DNA of 7,265 nt, taken from the NCBI GenBank assembly GCA_002344795.1, contig DDUM01000052.1:1-7265 (forward strand), written 5' to 3'. Each line of letters begins with the position of its first letter. Positions within the stretch are counted from its first letter, which is position 1. The stretch comes from Flammeovirgaceae bacterium UBA2338 (GTDB lineage: Bacteria > Bacteroidota > Bacteroidia > Cytophagales > Cyclobacteriaceae). The notes under the pieces were generated by a model. It saw nothing but the letters and a program-made list of their open reading frames with translations, was not told where the DNA came from and did no database searches. Both the position numbers and the translations under genes were made by a program. Of the stretch, positions 1 to 6,494 are shown piece by piece.

Positions 1-1967
1 CGTATTTCCTTCTCGCGTTCAATGTCTGATCGCTCACGTTTTATCCTCACTTTGGCCGGAGGGCCCACCATGATAGGTACCCTTTCTACTTCCACGTTGG
101 CCATCTCTAGTCCGTACTGCGCTTCAGCAGAGAGGCTGTGTCTCTTGATAAACCGGTATCCCTGTATGATCAAACTATCGAAAGTGGAAATTTCACTATC
201 TATAGAAGCCAGGGAATGAAGGATGATAAACTTAAAGTCTGCCGGCATACTGTGTTTTTTCAGTGAGTCGTAATGGCTTACCAAATCAATCTCACCATTC
301 TCAGCCAGGTCGTGCAAGATCCTGCTAAATAAAATGTTTACCCTGTGATCCGATTTAAACCCAAGCTTGATTCTGATGAAGAAACATTTTTTAGGAATGA
401 TAGTATCCACCGAATATTTACTGGTGTAGGGACTGTCTACTGTATCCACATGGATGAACCAATAGACATCAGCCCGCTTGGGTCTTTTTTTGAATATAGA
501 GTATATAATATTTGAATCGATTGCTCGCTGGCTATCAGCCACAGCCATGTACACGAGGTTGGTGGCTTCTTTGTGAATGGAGGTATCAGCCTGCATATCC
601 TGCATCATGGGAATGTAGTGTTTCAGGTCAACAAACTCTGTATGCCGGTCCCGAAGGCCCCTGGCTTTCACCAGAATGAACATAAGCAAGAAAAAGAACA
701 GAGCTATCGTAAAAGTAAACCAGCCGCCATGTTCAAACTTGCTGAGATTGGAAATCAAAAACATACCTTCAATGGAGAAAAACACCAATGCAAGTATGGT
801 GGATCTGAGTTTTGATTTTTTTACTGTTGTGAAGAAATAAACCAGAAGGGTGGTGGTCATCAACATATCAAAAGTGATGGCTAAACCATATGCACCCTCC
901 ATGGCTGAAGACTCCCTAAAAATAAGTACAACCAATATGGTTCCCGCCAGCAACATCCAATTGATAGTAGGTAAATAAATCTGTCCTTTTATCTGACTTG
1001 GGTAGCGCACTTTTGTAATTGGCCATAGCTTTAATTTCATGGCCTCGTTCACCAAGGTAAAAGTACCTGAAATCAATGCCTGACTGGCGATTACCGCAGC
1101 CATGGTGGCTATTGCGATACTAAAGATTAGAAATCCATCGGGTACGATGGCATAGAAAGGTATTTGACCATCTAAAGTCGACCCTTCCAGCGTAAGCAAC
1201 CAGGCGGCCTGCCCAAAGTAGTTGATGAGCAAACTTACTTTCACAAATCCCCATCCCACTCGAATGTTGTTTTTTCCGCAGTGTCCAAGGTCAGAATACA
1301 ACGCCTCTGCTCCTGTAGTACAGAGAAAGACAGCTCCCAAAAGCCAAAAGCCACCGGGATAGTTGACCAACAGGTTGATGGCATACATGGGATTCAATGC
1401 CTTTAGTACAGAAGGATTCTGTGATAGGTGAATCATTCCAAAAACAGCCAGCGTGATGAACCAAACCATCATGATGGGGCCAAAAGTTTTTCCTACTACG
1501 CTGGTACCAAATTGCTGAAAGAAGAACAGCAGGATGAGGATAACGATAACAATAGGTACGGTGGGGATGTTTGGATTATTAATAGTAAGACCTTCAATGG
1601 CTGAGGAAATACTAATAGCCGGAGTAATAAATCCATCAGAGATCAAAGTGGCACAACCAATGATAGCCAGATAGACCACCCATTTTGCTTTGTATTTTCT
1701 GACCAAGGCATATAATGCAAATATTCCACCTTCACCCTTGTTGTCTGCGTTGAGCGCAAGGTAAACGTATTTGATACTGGTAATTAACGTGAGTGTCCAA
1801 AACACACAGGAGACACCACCCAAAACGAGGTCTTCCGTGATTATGCTTTCGCCCACAATGGCTTTGAAAACATACAGAGGGGAAGTGCCTATGTCTCCAT
1901 AGATAATTCCCATTGAAACCAGAACTCCTGCTGCAGAAACCCTTTGTTTGATTGTGCCTGAATCCAT
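1..1967 (-). CDS. kup: Kup-family potassium uptake transporter (3' end cut by window edge)
   Basis: Low-affinity K+ uptake protein of the KUP/HAK/KT family, probably a K+/H+ symporter in the inner membrane. The frame is open from an ATG at 1967-1965 to the window edge: 655 complete codons with no stop. E. coli Kup is about 620 residues, so very little is probably missing. Visible family motifs in order: GDIGTSPLYV (24-33), ADNKGEGG (74-81), SDGFITPAIS (110-119) followed by AIEGL (123-127), GAEALYSDLGHCG (219-231), ASQALISGTFTLVNEAMKL (294-312) and EGAYGLAIT (357-365). D25 and E125 sit where E. coli Kup has acidic residues tied to transport; E221 may be a third. The first ~435 residues are a dozen hydrophobic segments; the rest is the soluble cytoplasmic domain. 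The start lies one base after the ndh stop, so co-transcription and translational coupling with ndh are likely. Identification is firm; K+ specificity is inferred from the family. Confidence 0.95.
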   Translation of the reverse strand, partial: MDSGTIKQRVSAAGVLVSMGIIYGDIGTSPLYVFKAIVGESIITEDLVLGGVSCVFWTLTLITSIKYVYLALNADNKGEGGIFALYALVRKYKAKWVVYLAIIGCATLISDGFITPAISISSAIEGLTINNPNIPTVPIVIVILILLFFFQQFGTSVVGKTFGPIMMVWFITLAVFGMIHLSQNPSVLKALNPMYAINLLVNYPGGFWLLGAVFLCTTGAEALYSDLGHCGKNNIRVGWGFVKVSLLINYFGQAAWLLTLEGSTLDGQIPFYAIVPDGFLIFSIAIATMAAVIASQALISGTFTLVNEAMKLKLWPITKVRYPSQIKGQIYLPTINWMLLAGTILVVLIFRESSAMEGAYGLAITFDMLMTTTLLVYFFTTVKKSKLRSTILALVFFSIEGMFLISNLSKFEHGGWFTFTIALFFFLLMFILVKARGLRDRHTEFVDLKHYIPMMQDMQADTSIHKEATNLVYMAVADSQRAIDSNIIYSIFKKRPKRADVYWFIHVDTVDSPYTSKYSVDTIIPKKCFFIRIKLGFKSDHRVNILFSRILHDLAENGEIDLVSHYDSLKKHSMPADFKFIILHSLASIDSEISTFDSLIIQGYRFIKRHSLSAEAQYGLEMANVEVERVPIMVGPPAKVRIKRERSDIEREKEI

Positions 1968-1968
1968 G

Positions 1969-3273
1969 TTATATATCTTCTTTGGGTCTTCCTATTATCA
2001 GTCGATTACTTCTGTCGTAAGAAAAGTAACTCCACAACCAGCTGAAAAAGGTAAATACTTTGTTTTTAAATCCCATGATGGACATCAAATGAACAAACAT
2101 CCAGATGTACCACGCAATGAATCCCTGTATTTTTATGCCTTTTGTGTCTACAACTGCCTTATTTCTGCCAATTGTGGCCATACTGCCTTTATCCGTGTAG
2201 GAAAATGGCTTCATAGGTTTTTTAGCCATTAGCCGTTTTATATTTTCGGCCAGTAAGTTTCCTTGTTGCATGGCGGGTGGTGCCATCATCGGATGACCGT
2301 TTGGAAATTTTTCATCCCCTTCCATCACAGCCACATCACCAATGGCAAAAATGTTTTCATGACCCTTCACCCTGTTGTACTGATCAACTTTGAGACGATT
2401 GGCTTTGGAAATGCTATCATCTGCAAACCCTTTGATAGGATTTCCCTTAACACCTGCGGCCCAGACCAAAGTGCGTGTGAGTATTTTTTTTCCATTGTTA
2501 AAGACTGCCTCATATCCATTGTATGATTTTACAGCCAGGTTGAGGTGCACTTTCACGCCCATCTTTCTTAAATAGGAAAGTGCTTTTTCGGCTGCGATGT
2601 CACTCATCCCATTTAATAGACGAGGGGCTGCTTCCACCAGATGGATGTCCATATGGCTCAAGTCCAGCTCTTTGTAATCTTTTGGAAATACGTTGCGTTT
2701 TAATTCTGACAGAGCACCCGCCAATTCTACACCTGTGGATCCACCACCGACAATAACAAAGTCCATAAGGCTATTCATGGTCTCGTTGTTATCTGTCAGC
2801 AAGGCAAACTCCAGGTTTCGAATGATACGGTTCCTCAGTCTAATGGCATCAGTAATTGTTTTCAAAGCCATTGCATGATCTTCCAATTCCTGCATACCAT
2901 AGAAATTGGTAGTGGCACCTGTGGCCATGATCAGATAGTCGTAGTTGATTCCGCCTATTGTAGTTTCTATGTAATTTTCTTCAGGTTTGATTTGAATAAC
3001 CTCACCTAGTCTAAAGAAAAAATCAGCTTGACGGGCAAAGCGTTTTCGAAATGGAAAAACGATTGAGTTGGTTTCTAAACCTGAAGTAGCCACCTGATAT
3101 AACAATGGCTGAAAGGTGTGGTGGTTGTATTTATCAAAAAGCACCACCTGTGCATTGACGTTCCGTAAGCCCTTTACAAGTTCTAAGCCACCAAATCCGC
3201 CACCTATAATAATAATTCGAGGTACTCCCTGATCTGCGATGCGGGTTCTTGTAGTGATCAAATCGGGATTCAA
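1969..3273 (-). CDS. ndh: type II NADH:quinone oxidoreductase (NDH-2), TTG start
   Basis: Single-subunit, non-proton-pumping NADH dehydrogenase that passes electrons from NADH via FAD to the quinone pool at the cytoplasmic face of the inner membrane. Two Rossmann folds are visible: the FAD site IIGGGFGGLE (22-31) with NHHTFQPLLYQVA (50-62) and ATGA (117-120), and the NADH site IVGGGSTGVELAGAL (174-188). AAGV (272-275) and AIGD (310-313, D313 near FAD) follow. The C-terminal ~50 residues are rich in aromatic and hydrophobic residues (GFIAWYIWMFVHL, 384-396), as in the amphipathic membrane anchor of NDH-2. Length 434 is normal. The usual quinone-site motif AQxAxQ reads APPAMQ (331-336). The upstream in-frame stop is at -27 to -30, no ATG occurs before codon 127, and the GxGxxG fold begins at residue 20, so translation must begin at a non-ATG codon: TTG at 3273 or TTG at 3261 (codon 5). 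It heads the ndh-kup unit; I saw no convincing promoter. Confidence 0.95.
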   Translation of the reverse strand: MNPDLITTRTRIADQGVPRIIIIGGGFGGLELVKGLRNVNAQVVLFDKYNHHTFQPLLYQVATSGLETNSIVFPFRKRFARQADFFFRLGEVIQIKPEENYIETTIGGINYDYLIMATGATTNFYGMQELEDHAMALKTITDAIRLRNRIIRNLEFALLTDNNETMNSLMDFVIVGGGSTGVELAGALSELKRNVFPKDYKELDLSHMDIHLVEAAPRLLNGMSDIAAEKALSYLRKMGVKVHLNLAVKSYNGYEAVFNNGKKILTRTLVWAAGVKGNPIKGFADDSISKANRLKVDQYNRVKGHENIFAIGDVAVMEGDEKFPNGHPMMAPPAMQQGNLLAENIKRLMAKKPMKPFSYTDKGSMATIGRNKAVVDTKGIKIQGFIAWYIWMFVHLMSIMGFKNKVFTFFSWLWSYFSYDRSNRLIIGRPKEDI

Positions 3274-3380
3274 GACGCGTTTTTTTGAAAATCGGATGCC
3301 AAGTTACACCAACTGGCAGGATTTAAGGCAGGGATAAAAAATTATTTTGATCTCTCCTTATATTTCACTCACAATCACGG

Positions 3381-3388
3381 TATTTTTG
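3381..3388 (+). promoter_or_regulatory. candidate Bacteroidota -7 promoter box for the lipoprotein gene
   Basis: TATTTTTG matches the Bacteroidota -7 consensus TAnnTTTG exactly. It lies 20 bases before the ATG at 3408, which would give a short A/T-rich leader (AAATATAAAAATT next to the start), typical of this phylum where Shine-Dalgarno sequences are rare. No TTG lies at the expected -33 distance; the nearest (3347-3349) is too far upstream. The call rests on the -7 box and its position only. The rest of the 134-bp divergent spacer (3274-3407) must also hold the ndh promoter; the best minus-strand match, TAACTTGG (3306-3299), has one mismatch and no -33 partner, so I do not call it. Confidence 0.4.
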
Positions 3389-3407
3389 CCAGATAAATAT
3401 AAAAATT

Positions 3408-4157
3408 ATGATAAAAAAGCTCGCTTTTGTTCTTCTTGTTGGTGTTTTTTTTATGAGTTGTGGAGGAGGTGAAAATGAAAAAATGCAGATGGCTATAGAT
3501 AGCCTGACACAGGTATTGGAAGAAAACCACCAAGTGGCCATTACTTTGCAAGAGGTGGGGGTAATGATGGATTCCATTGATGCCAACAGACAAGCGTTGA
3601 AGTTAGGCATGGTTGAGGGTACAACTTTTACCGACTACACGGCAAGAATGAAAGATATCAATGCTTATGTTAAGGATAGTCAGAAGAAAATAGAAGCCCT
3701 GGAAAATGCGCTAAAAAAATCAAGAGGTACATCCAATGCTTTTTCAGCCACGATTAAAAAGCTAAAAGCAGATCTGGAAGCTAGAAATGAAGAAATACTG
3801 GAACTTCAGGCACAGGTGGATAAATACAGAAATGAGAATCAAAACCTAATTCAAACAGTGACCCTACAGGAGGCAGAACTGGGAGATAAAGAAGCTAAGA
3901 TTATTCAGAAAGAACAGGAGTTGGCGCTTATTGAAGCACGCATTCAGGAGTTGATGATTCAGAGTAAAATGAGTGAGGGAGATTCTTACTATGCCAGAGG
4001 TGAAGCTATAGAAGAGGCAGCCAACAGAACCAAACTGGCTCCCAGAAAGAAAAAGGAGACTTATCAGGAGGCATTGGATATGTACAAGAAAGCCCTTTCG
4101 TTAGGAGTGGCCAAGGCTCAGGCAAAGATTGCCGAGATGGAAGAAAAGATTAAATAA
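3408..4157 (+). CDS. coiled-coil lipoprotein of unknown function
   Basis: A 249-residue predicted lipoprotein. Residues 1-17 form a type II signal peptide (MIKK, then a hydrophobic core) ending in the lipobox FFMSC, with C18 as the lipidated residue. The mature N-terminus CGGGENE has acidic residues at +4 and +6, reminiscent of, but not identical to, Bacteroidota lipoprotein export signals, so an outer-membrane location is possible. Residues ~25-190 are highly charged and heptad-like, rich in E, K, Q and L, with few prolines: a long coiled coil, densest at 85-190. The C-terminal 60 residues differ: GDSYYARGEAIEEA (191-204), a basic APRKKKET (211-218), then YQEALDMYKKALSLG (219-233), which looks like one TPR-type helix pair. 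I recognise no named family; an envelope scaffold or peptidoglycan-spacing role is possible but unsupported. It stands alone between a divergent and a convergent neighbour, so it is probably monocistronic. Confidence 0.85.
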   Translation: MIKKLAFVLLVGVFFMSCGGGENEKMQMAIDSLTQVLEENHQVAITLQEVGVMMDSIDANRQALKLGMVEGTTFTDYTARMKDINAYVKDSQKKIEALENALKKSRGTSNAFSATIKKLKADLEARNEEILELQAQVDKYRNENQNLIQTVTLQEAELGDKEAKIIQKEQELALIEARIQELMIQSKMSEGDSYYARGEAIEEAANRTKLAPRKKKETYQEALDMYKKALSLGVAKAQAKIAEMEEKIK

Positions 4158-4177
4158 TTTTTCACGATTTATTTGTC

Positions 4178-4325
4178 AAAAAAAAAAGAGGCTGTCTCAA
4201 AAGTGACACGTTTTGTTGATCCGCCAGTTGATGGAGAAACACCCCTGAATTGTAAATTCAATGGAGATTCTTCACTTTCGCTCAGAAAAACGACATTCTT
4301 TAACTTTTGAGACAACTCCTTTTTT
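4178..4325. terminator. possible bidirectional intrinsic terminator between convergent genes
   Basis: The same inverted repeat sits exactly where two convergent transcripts (lipoprotein ending 4157, CaCA exchanger ending 4339) must stop. On the plus strand the right arm is followed by six T (4320-4325); on the minus strand the left arm is followed by ten (4187-4178 read as T). The outer stem is long but G/C-poor, and the loop of about 98 bases is far larger than in a standard terminator, so efficiency is uncertain. No other terminator-like hairpin is seen in this 181-bp spacer. Confidence 0.4.
4182..4325. repeat. 144-bp MITE-like element with 23-bp imperfect terminal inverted repeats
   Basis: The left arm (4182-4204) and the reverse complement of the right arm (4303-4325) agree at 20 of 23 positions. 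The inner 12 bases are identical (TGTCTCAAAAGT), and both outer ends are six A/T pairs. A second short stem lies inside: CGTTTT (4209-4214) pairs with AAAACG (4287-4292), and TGAATT-gta-AATTCA (4246-4260) is a small perfect hairpin. ATGGAGA occurs twice in direct orientation (4231-4237, 4261-4267). No ORF of note is inside. The ends resemble, from memory, termini of IS1182-type elements (GAGNCTGTCTCAAAA), suggesting a non-autonomous derivative or dispersed repeat. No flanking target duplication is evident; instead GATTTAT (4166-4172) and ATAAATC (4326-4332) lie in inverted orientation outside it. The inverted repeat is directly seen; the mobile origin is inference. Confidence 0.55.
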
Positions 4326-4338
4326 ATAAATCACCATT

Positions 4339-5301
4339 TCAAGGATTGCCGATGAGGTAGGAGGTATAAACAATGTACCCCACAAACAGGATAATAGCTT
4401 CCCAGCGGTCTAGTTTTCTTCTACCCAAGGTGAACATAAAAATCATAAGTACCAGGCTGGCTGCCAGTACAATGTAGAGGTCAAAATTCAATGCAGTATT
4501 ATAGCTCATTGGATTGATCAAACCGGTGGTACCCAGGATAAGGCAGATGTTAAAAATATTGGATCCTACTACATTGCCAATGGCAATATCTGTATTCCTG
4601 CGAAAGGCCGCTACCGCAGAGGTGGCCAACTCAGGGAGGGAAGTCCCGGCAGCTAAAACGGTCAGCCCAATTAACCGCTGACTTAATCCAAAGTACTCTG
4701 CAATGGATACAGCATTTTCTACCGCAAGTTTTCCCCCACCCAGCAGCATGGCAATACCTAAAGCAATATAACCAACAGAAAGGGAGGTGCGGAAAATCTT
4801 GATTGGTTCACCCTCCCCAAAGTCACTGGCAGATTTCATGGTTTTTACAATATAAAACATGAATAAGCCAAAGAAAGCGAGCAATAAAAAAGCATCAACC
4901 CGACTCAGTTCATTAGAATTACTTCCAAAAATCATCTGGTCATTAACGAGAATAAAAAGCAACAGGATCGCCCCAATGGAGATGGGCACTTCATACTGGA
5001 CCGTCTTTCGTTGGACAACCAATGGGAAAATAATCCCTGAGACACCCAGGATGAGGAGCAGATTGAAATTATTGCTTCCCAAAATGTTGCCGAAAGCAGC
5101 ATCGTTATAGCCACTTGTTGCAGACATGAGATTAACCAACAACTCTGGAGCTGAGGTGCCCAAAGAGACTACTGTGAGCCCAATGGCCAGATTAGAAATG
5201 TTTAACTTTCTGGCAATGGAGGATGCACCACTCACAAGCAGGTCTGCACCCTTAACAAGGATAGCAAAACCAGCAATTAATAGGAGTGATTGTAAAACCA
5301 T
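4339..5301 (-). CDS. calcium/sodium antiporter, CaCA superfamily (YrbG type)
   Basis: Inner-membrane cation exchanger, probably expelling Ca2+ in exchange for Na+ or H+. At 320 residues it matches the usual prokaryotic CaCA length (about 300-330). The two inverted alpha-repeats are clear. Repeat 1: GLTVVSLGTSAPELLV (41-56) with GNILGSNNFN (71-80). Repeat 2: GLTVLAAGTSLPELAT (212-227) with GNVVGSNIFN (242-251). E53 and E224 in the GTSxPE motifs correspond to the two glutamates that coordinate the ion in NCX structures. A short, partly acidic linker (SASDFGEGEP, 157-166) separates two blocks of about five hydrophobic segments, as in the ten-helix fold. In repeat 1 the second N of GSNNFN replaces the usual I. 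The ATG at 5301-5299 is followed directly by the first membrane helix, and no Shine-Dalgarno is seen. It is transcribed alone; two dyads just upstream (5329-5368) may regulate it. Ion preference cannot be read from the sequence. Confidence 0.93.
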   Translation of the reverse strand: MVLQSLLLIAGFAILVKGADLLVSGASSIARKLNISNLAIGLTVVSLGTSAPELLVNLMSATSGYNDAAFGNILGSNNFNLLLILGVSGIIFPLVVQRKTVQYEVPISIGAILLLFILVNDQMIFGSNSNELSRVDAFLLLAFFGLFMFYIVKTMKSASDFGEGEPIKIFRTSLSVGYIALGIAMLLGGGKLAVENAVSIAEYFGLSQRLIGLTVLAAGTSLPELATSAVAAFRRNTDIAIGNVVGSNIFNICLILGTTGLINPMSYNTALNFDLYIVLAASLVLMIFMFTLGRRKLDRWEAIILFVGYIVYTSYLIGNP

Positions 5302-5328
5302 AGACTTGGTTAAGTTATAAATTTATCA

Positions 5329-5368
5329 TCATTTTCGTGAAATGAAACACCATTTTGATCGAAAATGG
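5329..5368. promoter_or_regulatory. pair of similar dyads upstream of the CaCA exchanger, possible operators
   Basis: Dyad 1, 5329-5345, has arms TCATTT/AAATGA around 5 bases. Dyad 2, 5350-5368, has arms CCATTTT/AAAATGG around GATCG. Both follow the pattern YCATTTT...GAAAATGR, and their centres (5337 and 5359) are 22 bp apart, close to two helical turns. They lie 28-67 bases upstream of the CaCA start. TAAATTTA (5318-5325), one mismatch from TAnnTTTG on the minus strand, lies just downstream, so dyad 1 would cover the -33 region of that promoter. A weaker third copy, CATTTT-ttg-GAAAGG, may sit at 5407-5421. The remainder of the 224-bp spacer 5302-5525 holds a candidate promoter (5402-5430) and a small hairpin (AATGC/GCATT, 5502-5519); no ORF or RNA gene is seen. 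Confidence 0.35.
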
Positions 5369-5401
5369 GGCAAATCATGGTTGATCTTAATTTCCCTACA
5401 A

Positions 5402-5430
5402 TTGTTCATTTTTTGGAAAGGTTAGAGTTG
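5402..5430 (+). promoter_or_regulatory. candidate promoter for the polyprenyl synthase-SDR pair
   Basis: TTG (5402-5404) followed after 18 bases by TAGAGTTG (5423-5430), one mismatch from the Bacteroidota -7 consensus TAnnTTTG, with spacing in the expected range. It would give a leader of about 90 bases before the ATG at 5526. Two other one-mismatch -7 boxes (TACAATTG 5397-5404 and TATTATTG 5508-5515) lack a properly spaced TTG. In A/T-rich DNA such matches are common, so this is only the best of several weak candidates. Confidence 0.25.
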
Positions 5431-5525
5431 GTAAATAATCACCACTGAGGGGTTAGAAAGCTTCTATTTTATAAGGAAAGTGGCCTATAATCTCCATTTG
5501 CAATGCTTATTATTGCATTCATAAT

Positions 5526-6494
5526 ATGACGCTCGAAGAAATAAAGACTCCCATAGCCAAAGAGATGGACGAGTTCGAAGTGAAATTTCGAGCATCCATG
5601 AAAACCAACGTTTTCTTTTTGGATAGAGTCATGAGCTATATTGTGAAGCGAAAAGGCAAACAAATGAGACCTATGTTTGTCTTTTTAAGTGCCGGAGCCA
5701 GTGGTTTAATATCAGAATCTACTTTTACTGGTGCCTCTCTGATTGAATTGCTTCATACTGCCACATTGGTGCATGACGATGTGGTTGACAGTGCCAATTA
5801 CAGGCGTGGCTTTTTTTCTGTTAATGCGCTTTGGAAGAATAAGGCTGCTGTTTTGGTCGGTGATTTTCTTTTATCCAAAGGACTGTTACTTTCATTGGAA
5901 AACGAGGAATACGAACTGCTGCGCATCGTATCCAATGCCGTGAAGGAAATGAGTGAAGGAGAGTTACTGCAGTTTGAAAAAGCCAGAAGGCTGGATATCA
6001 CCGAGGAAATTTATTACGACATTATTCGCCAAAAGACGGCCTCTCTGATCGCTTCTTGCTGTGCTGTTGGTGCCAGTTCTTCGGGTGCACCACAAGATGT
6101 GGTAAAACGGATGAAGGAATTTGGTGAAAATGTGGGAATGGCATTTCAAATAAAAGATGACCTGTTTGATTATGGTGATGAGGAAATCGGAAAGCCACTT
6201 GGGATTGATATTAAAGAAAAGAAAATGACACTTCCTTTGATATACGCGCTGTCGAAATCATCGTGGCTGGAGAAGCGTAAAATAATAGGTATTATAAGTA
6301 AGGAAAGCCATAAACCTAAAAAGGTTAAAGAAGTCATCGAATATGTAAAAGCATCCGGAGGCATAGGGTATGCCAAAGAATCAATGAACTGGTACCACCA
6401 GAAAGCGTTGGCCATTCTTCAAGATTTGCCTGATTCTACTTATAAAGATTCATTGAAACAATTGGTTCAGTTTACCATAGACCGTAAAAGCTAA
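5526..6494 (+). CDS. polyprenyl diphosphate synthase (IspB-type, long-chain trans-prenyltransferase)
   Basis: Cytoplasmic trans-isoprenyl diphosphate synthase that adds isopentenyl diphosphate units to an allylic primer. At 322 residues it has the family's ordered motifs: GKQMRP (44-49, substrate diphosphate binding), the first aspartate-rich motif DDVVD (84-88), RRG (93-95), GDFLLSKG (112-119), the second aspartate-rich motif DDLFD (211-215), and GKPLGIDIKEKKMTLPLI (222-239). All Mg2+-binding aspartates are present. The fifth residue before the first motif is A79, not an aromatic, which by the known chain-length rule favours a long product. A menaquinone side chain (MK-7 is common in Bacteroidota) is therefore the likely use, rather than farnesyl or geranylgeranyl diphosphate; exact length is not readable. 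The ATG at 5526 has no Shine-Dalgarno and agrees with the family N-terminus. It leads a two-gene operon: its TAA shares one base with the ATG of the following SDR gene. Confidence 0.93.
   Translation: MTLEEIKTPIAKEMDEFEVKFRASMKTNVFFLDRVMSYIVKRKGKQMRPMFVFLSAGASGLISESTFTGASLIELLHTATLVHDDVVDSANYRRGFFSVNALWKNKAAVLVGDFLLSKGLLLSLENEEYELLRIVSNAVKEMSEGELLQFEKARRLDITEEIYYDIIRQKTASLIASCCAVGASSSGAPQDVVKRMKEFGENVGMAFQIKDDLFDYGDEEIGKPLGIDIKEKKMTLPLIYALSKSSWLEKRKIIGIISKESHKPKKVKEVIEYVKASGGIGYAKESMNWYHQKALAILQDLPDSTYKDSLKQLVQFTIDRKS

Noticed and set aside
573..815. Plus-strand 80-codon ORF (and a 65-codon one at 22-219)
   Set aside because: Both are antisense to the C-terminal half of kup, which has clear family motifs; composition is not protein-like.
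1948..2232. Plus-strand 94-codon ORF starting near the kup/ndh junction
   Set aside because: It lies antisense to the firmly identified ndh 3' end, has no recognisable features or promoter, and is a shadow frame.
3365..3610. Minus-strand ORFs of 81 and 72 codons over the lipoprotein start
   Set aside because: They are antisense to the signal peptide and coiled coil and rich in His, Phe and Ile from A/T-rich codons; no independent support.
4205..4302. Interior of the inverted-repeat element as a small RNA or CRISPR-like array
   Set aside because: There is no repeat-spacer periodicity, only one 7-bp direct repeat, and no promoter pair; nothing supports an array or an RNA gene.
5486..5491. TATAAT, a perfect E. 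coli-type -10 box before the polyprenyl synthase
   Set aside because: No TTGACA-like -35 lies 16-18 bases upstream, and Bacteroidota use a different promoter consensus; likely chance in A/T-rich DNA.
5502..5519. Small hairpin AATGC/GCATT just before the polyprenyl synthase start, possible leader element
   Set aside because: Only 5 bp with an 8-base loop; too weak to call a riboswitch or regulatory RNA.
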